Position numbers and translations under genes: made by a program. DNA of 64,000 bases from contig NZ_RCIV01000003.1 in assembly GCF_003666605.1 (NCBI RefSeq), positions 1 through 64,000 on the forward strand, read 5' to 3'. Under the pieces are notes generated by a model. It did not search any database. It was given only the letters and a program-made list of their open reading frames with translations, and was not told where the DNA came from. Source of the DNA: Propionibacterium australiense. GTDB taxonomy: Bacteria; Actinomycetota; Actinomycetes; Propionibacteriales; Propionibacteriaceae. Shown here piece after piece: positions 62,104 to 64,000 of the stretch (the first letter of the stretch is position 1; every line of letters starts with the position of its first letter).

Positions 62104-63308
62104 CCGTTGAAGGCGTCGCGCAGCCGGTCGAAGAAGCTCTTGTCGGCGCCGGACCCGACACCGACGTTCTCGCCGTCCTCGCCACGCAGCTGTGCCAGCC
62201 GGCCCAGCAGCTCGCGCTGCTCGTCGGTCAGCCTCGTGGGGGTCTCGACGACGACGGTCACCCCCAGGTCGCCGCGCCGGCCCCTGTCGCGTCCGCGGAG
62301 AGCGGGCACGCCCCTGCCCTTGACGACGAGCCGGGTGGCCGCCTGGGTGCCGGGCGGGATCGTGAGCTCGACCGTCGCGTCCTCGGCGGAGGTGCCGTCG
62401 AGCTCGGCCTCGAGGGTGGTGATCGGCACGGTGCAGCCCAGTGCGGCGGCGGTCATCGGGATGGTCAGGACCATCTCGAGGTTGTCGCCGTCGCGGCGGA
62501 AGACCTCGTGCTCGGCCACCAGGACCTCGACGTACAGATCGCCGGCGGGGCCGCCGCCGGTGCCGACCTCGCCCTGACCCCGCAGATGGATGCGGTTGCC
62601 GCTGCTGACGCCGGCGGGGACCTTCACCGAGATCTCGCGGCGGGTGCGCACGCGGCCCTGACCGGAACACTCGGGGCAGGGGTTGGGGATCGTCGAGCCG
62701 TAGCCGTCGCAGGTCGGGCAGACGGTGGTGGAGCGGATGTCCCCCAGGAAGGACCGCTGCACCTGCGTCACCGAACCGGAGCCGTGGCACTGGGAGCAGG
62801 TGACCGGCTCCGAGCCGGCCGCCGCACCCTTGCCCGAGCAGTTCGGGCAGACGACGTAGGTGTCGAGGTTCAGCTTGGCGGTGGTGCCGAACGCGGCCTC
62901 GGCCAGGCTCAGCCGCTGGCGCAGCAGCTGGTCCGAACCCTGGTGGACACGCGAACGCGGCCCGCGGCTGGAGGCGCCGGCGCCGCCGAACATGGCGCCG
63001 AGCAGGTCGCCGACGTCGAAGCCGCCGGCACTGGTGAAACCACCGAAACCACCCATGCCGCCGAAGGGGTCGGCGTAGCCCGCGCCGCCGTTGCGCATCG
63101 GGTCGCCACCGCGGTCGAAGACGGCCTTCTTCTGCGGGTCGGAGAGCACCTCGTAGGCCTCGTTGACGGCCTTGAACTTCTCCTCGGCATCCGGATCGTC
63201 GGTGACGTCCGGGTGCACGCTCATGGCCTTCTTGCGGTAGGCGCGTTTGATCTGCTCGGGGGTGGCGTCACGTGAGACGCCGAGGACCTCGTAATAGTCA
63301 GTACTCAT
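62100..63308 (-). CDS. dnaJ: Chaperone DnaJ
   Basis: A protein of 402 residues. J domain with HPD (KKAMSVHPDVTDDPDAEEKF), Gly/Phe-rich linker, four zinc-finger repeats (CPNCSGKG, CSQCHGSG, CPTCDGYG, CPECSGQG) and the substrate-binding C-terminal domains. It stimulates DnaK. It lies directly downstream of hrcA and is the second actinobacterial type (DnaJ2) usually found there. Confidence 0.95.
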   Translation of the reverse strand: MSTDYYEVLGVSRDATPEQIKRAYRKKAMSVHPDVTDDPDAEEKFKAVNEAYEVLSDPQKKAVFDRGGDPMRNGGAGYADPFGGMGGFGGFTSAGGFDVGDLLGAMFGGAGASSRGPRSRVHQGSDQLLRQRLSLAEAAFGTTAKLNLDTYVVCPNCSGKGAAAGSEPVTCSQCHGSGSVTQVQRSFLGDIRSTTVCPTCDGYGSTIPNPCPECSGQGRVRTRREISVKVPAGVSSGNRIHLRGQGEVGTGGGPAGDLYVEVLVAEHEVFRRDGDNLEMVLTIPMTAAALGCTVPITTLEAELDGTSAEDATVELTIPPGTQAATRLVVKGRGVPALRGRDRGRRGDLGVTVVVETPTRLTDEQRELLGRLAQLRGEDGENVGVGSGADKSFFDRLRDAFNG

Positions 63309-63320
63309 CGGTGACGTTGA

Positions 63321-64000
63321 TCAACCTTCTGTCAGGAACTGTCCGACGTAACGGGCGACGGCTCGCACGGTGGCCATCGTCGATGGGTAATCCATGCGGG
63401 TGGGACCGACGATACCCAGATGGGCCGGTGAATCGGAGGGACCGTAGCTGCTTGCCACGACCGATGCCGTCCGGAGCGGCGCGTAGGGGTTCTCCTGGCC
63501 GATGCGCACGGCGACGTCGCCGGGCAGTTCGGCGGCGGCCGCCCCGAGGAGCTTGAGCAGGACGACCTGCTCCTCGAGGGCCTCGAGCATCGGTTTGACC
63601 GTGGTCTCGAACTCGGCGCCGAACCGCGACAGGTTCGGCACACCGCCGACCGCGATGCGGGGGGCCGCGTCGGCGACGAGCATGTCGGCGATGACGGTGA
63701 TGATGTCCTCGGTGAGATCCGGCAGGCCCTGGCGGTCAAGACCGCGCAGCGCCTCGGCGGCGGCCGGGGTGGGCTGGGCGTCGACCGTGGCGTTGATGCG
63801 TTCCCGCAGCACGGTCAGGTCCTCGGCCGAGTGCTCGGGCACCTGCAGGCTGCGCTGGTAGATGGCGCCGACCGAGGTGATGAGGATCACCATGATGGTC
63901 CGCGGCGCCAGCGAGACGAGTTCGACGTGCCGCACGCGGGTGGAGCTGACGGCCGGGTACTGCACGAGGGCGACCTGGTGGGTGACCATGGCGAGCAGCC
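63321..64000 (-). CDS. hrcA: Heat-inducible repressor HrcA, C-terminal part (start beyond the window)
   Basis: About 226 codons are visible and open to the right edge. Sequences include STRVRHVELVSLAPRTIMVI, LRGLDRQGLPDLTEDI, FGAEFETTVKPMLEALEEQ, VRIGQENPYAPLRTASVVAS and the closing HLGIVGPTRMDYPSTMATVR, typical of HrcA. It represses dnaJ/groE-type genes through CIRCE. The N-terminal winged helix is outside. It ends 12 bp before dnaJ. Confidence 0.93.
   Translation of the reverse strand, partial: LLAMVTHQVALVQYPAVSSTRVRHVELVSLAPRTIMVILITSVGAIYQRSLQVPEHSAEDLTVLRERINATVDAQPTPAAAEALRGLDRQGLPDLTEDIITVIADMLVADAAPRIAVGGVPNLSRFGAEFETTVKPMLEALEEQVVLLKLLGAAAAELPGDVAVRIGQENPYAPLRTASVVASSYGPSDSPAHLGIVGPTRMDYPSTMATVRAVARYVGQFLTEG

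Overview
This window is high-GC actinobacterial chromosome. A cobalamin-dependent 1,2-propanediol/ethanolamine microcompartment locus, a covalent-FAD SdhA with a single b558-type SdhC anchor, a DUF5709 protein, a leucine-codon attenuator before leuA and the GC-rich codon use together suggest a propionibacterium (Propionibacteriaceae). The genus is an inference. No rRNA, tRNA or CRISPR array was seen.

Layout. 1-1670 is a mobile-element patch: the 5' end of an IS3-type orfA on the minus strand, the tail of an ISAs1-like transposase, and a complete IS3-family element (330-1670) with terminal inverted repeats and a 4-bp target duplication. It sits 11 bp beyond the stop codon of a large sortase-anchored surface protein (1686-4403). 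Next come sdhCAB with a Nudix/winged-helix regulator directly upstream (4831-9282), glyS, and a zinc-uptake operon znuA-znuC-znuB-zur with a Fur-type operator (10977-13792 plus zur). At 14557-14656 lies a cobalamin riboswitch whose downstream gene encodes a tyrosine-recombinase-like protein that lacks the catalytic tyrosine. A major-facilitator transporter follows.

17281-41933 is one continuous microcompartment locus, almost all on the minus strand. It has three parts. The regulator and alcohol dehydrogenase (pocR-pduQ) lie on the right. Then pduA-B-C-D-E-G-H-K-J, eutJ, a flavoprotein, pduN-O-P, closed by a hairpin. Then eutA-B-C-L-E-M-Q-H. A divergent eutS-eutP pair shares the pduA promoter region. 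Diol dehydratase and ethanolamine ammonia-lyase would both make toxic aldehydes inside a shell built from about eight shell-protein types. Two different CoA-acylating aldehyde dehydrogenases and one iron alcohol dehydrogenase would disproportionate the aldehydes. PduO makes adenosylcobalamin and PduGH/EutA reactivate the enzymes. No pduL/eutD phosphotransacylase, pduS, pduT, eutT, eutVW or pduF is present, so acyl-CoA processing must be encoded elsewhere. A nearly identical 15-bp motif in the eutA and pduA/eutS control regions suggests that one regulator, plausibly PocR, controls both halves.

42434-64000 is housekeeping: recO, uppS, a DUF488 gene, leuA with a four-leucine leader peptide, an amidohydrolase, phoH-ybeY-corC-era, a metabolite transporter, tgt, three secreted or phosphoesterase-type genes and hrcA-dnaJ-rsmE (hrcA runs off the right edge).

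The most unusual items are the B12 riboswitch in front of a tyrosine-less recombinase homologue, the shared eut/pdu motif, the upstream ORF coupled to the surface-protein gene, and the degenerate Nudix regulator next to sdhCAB.
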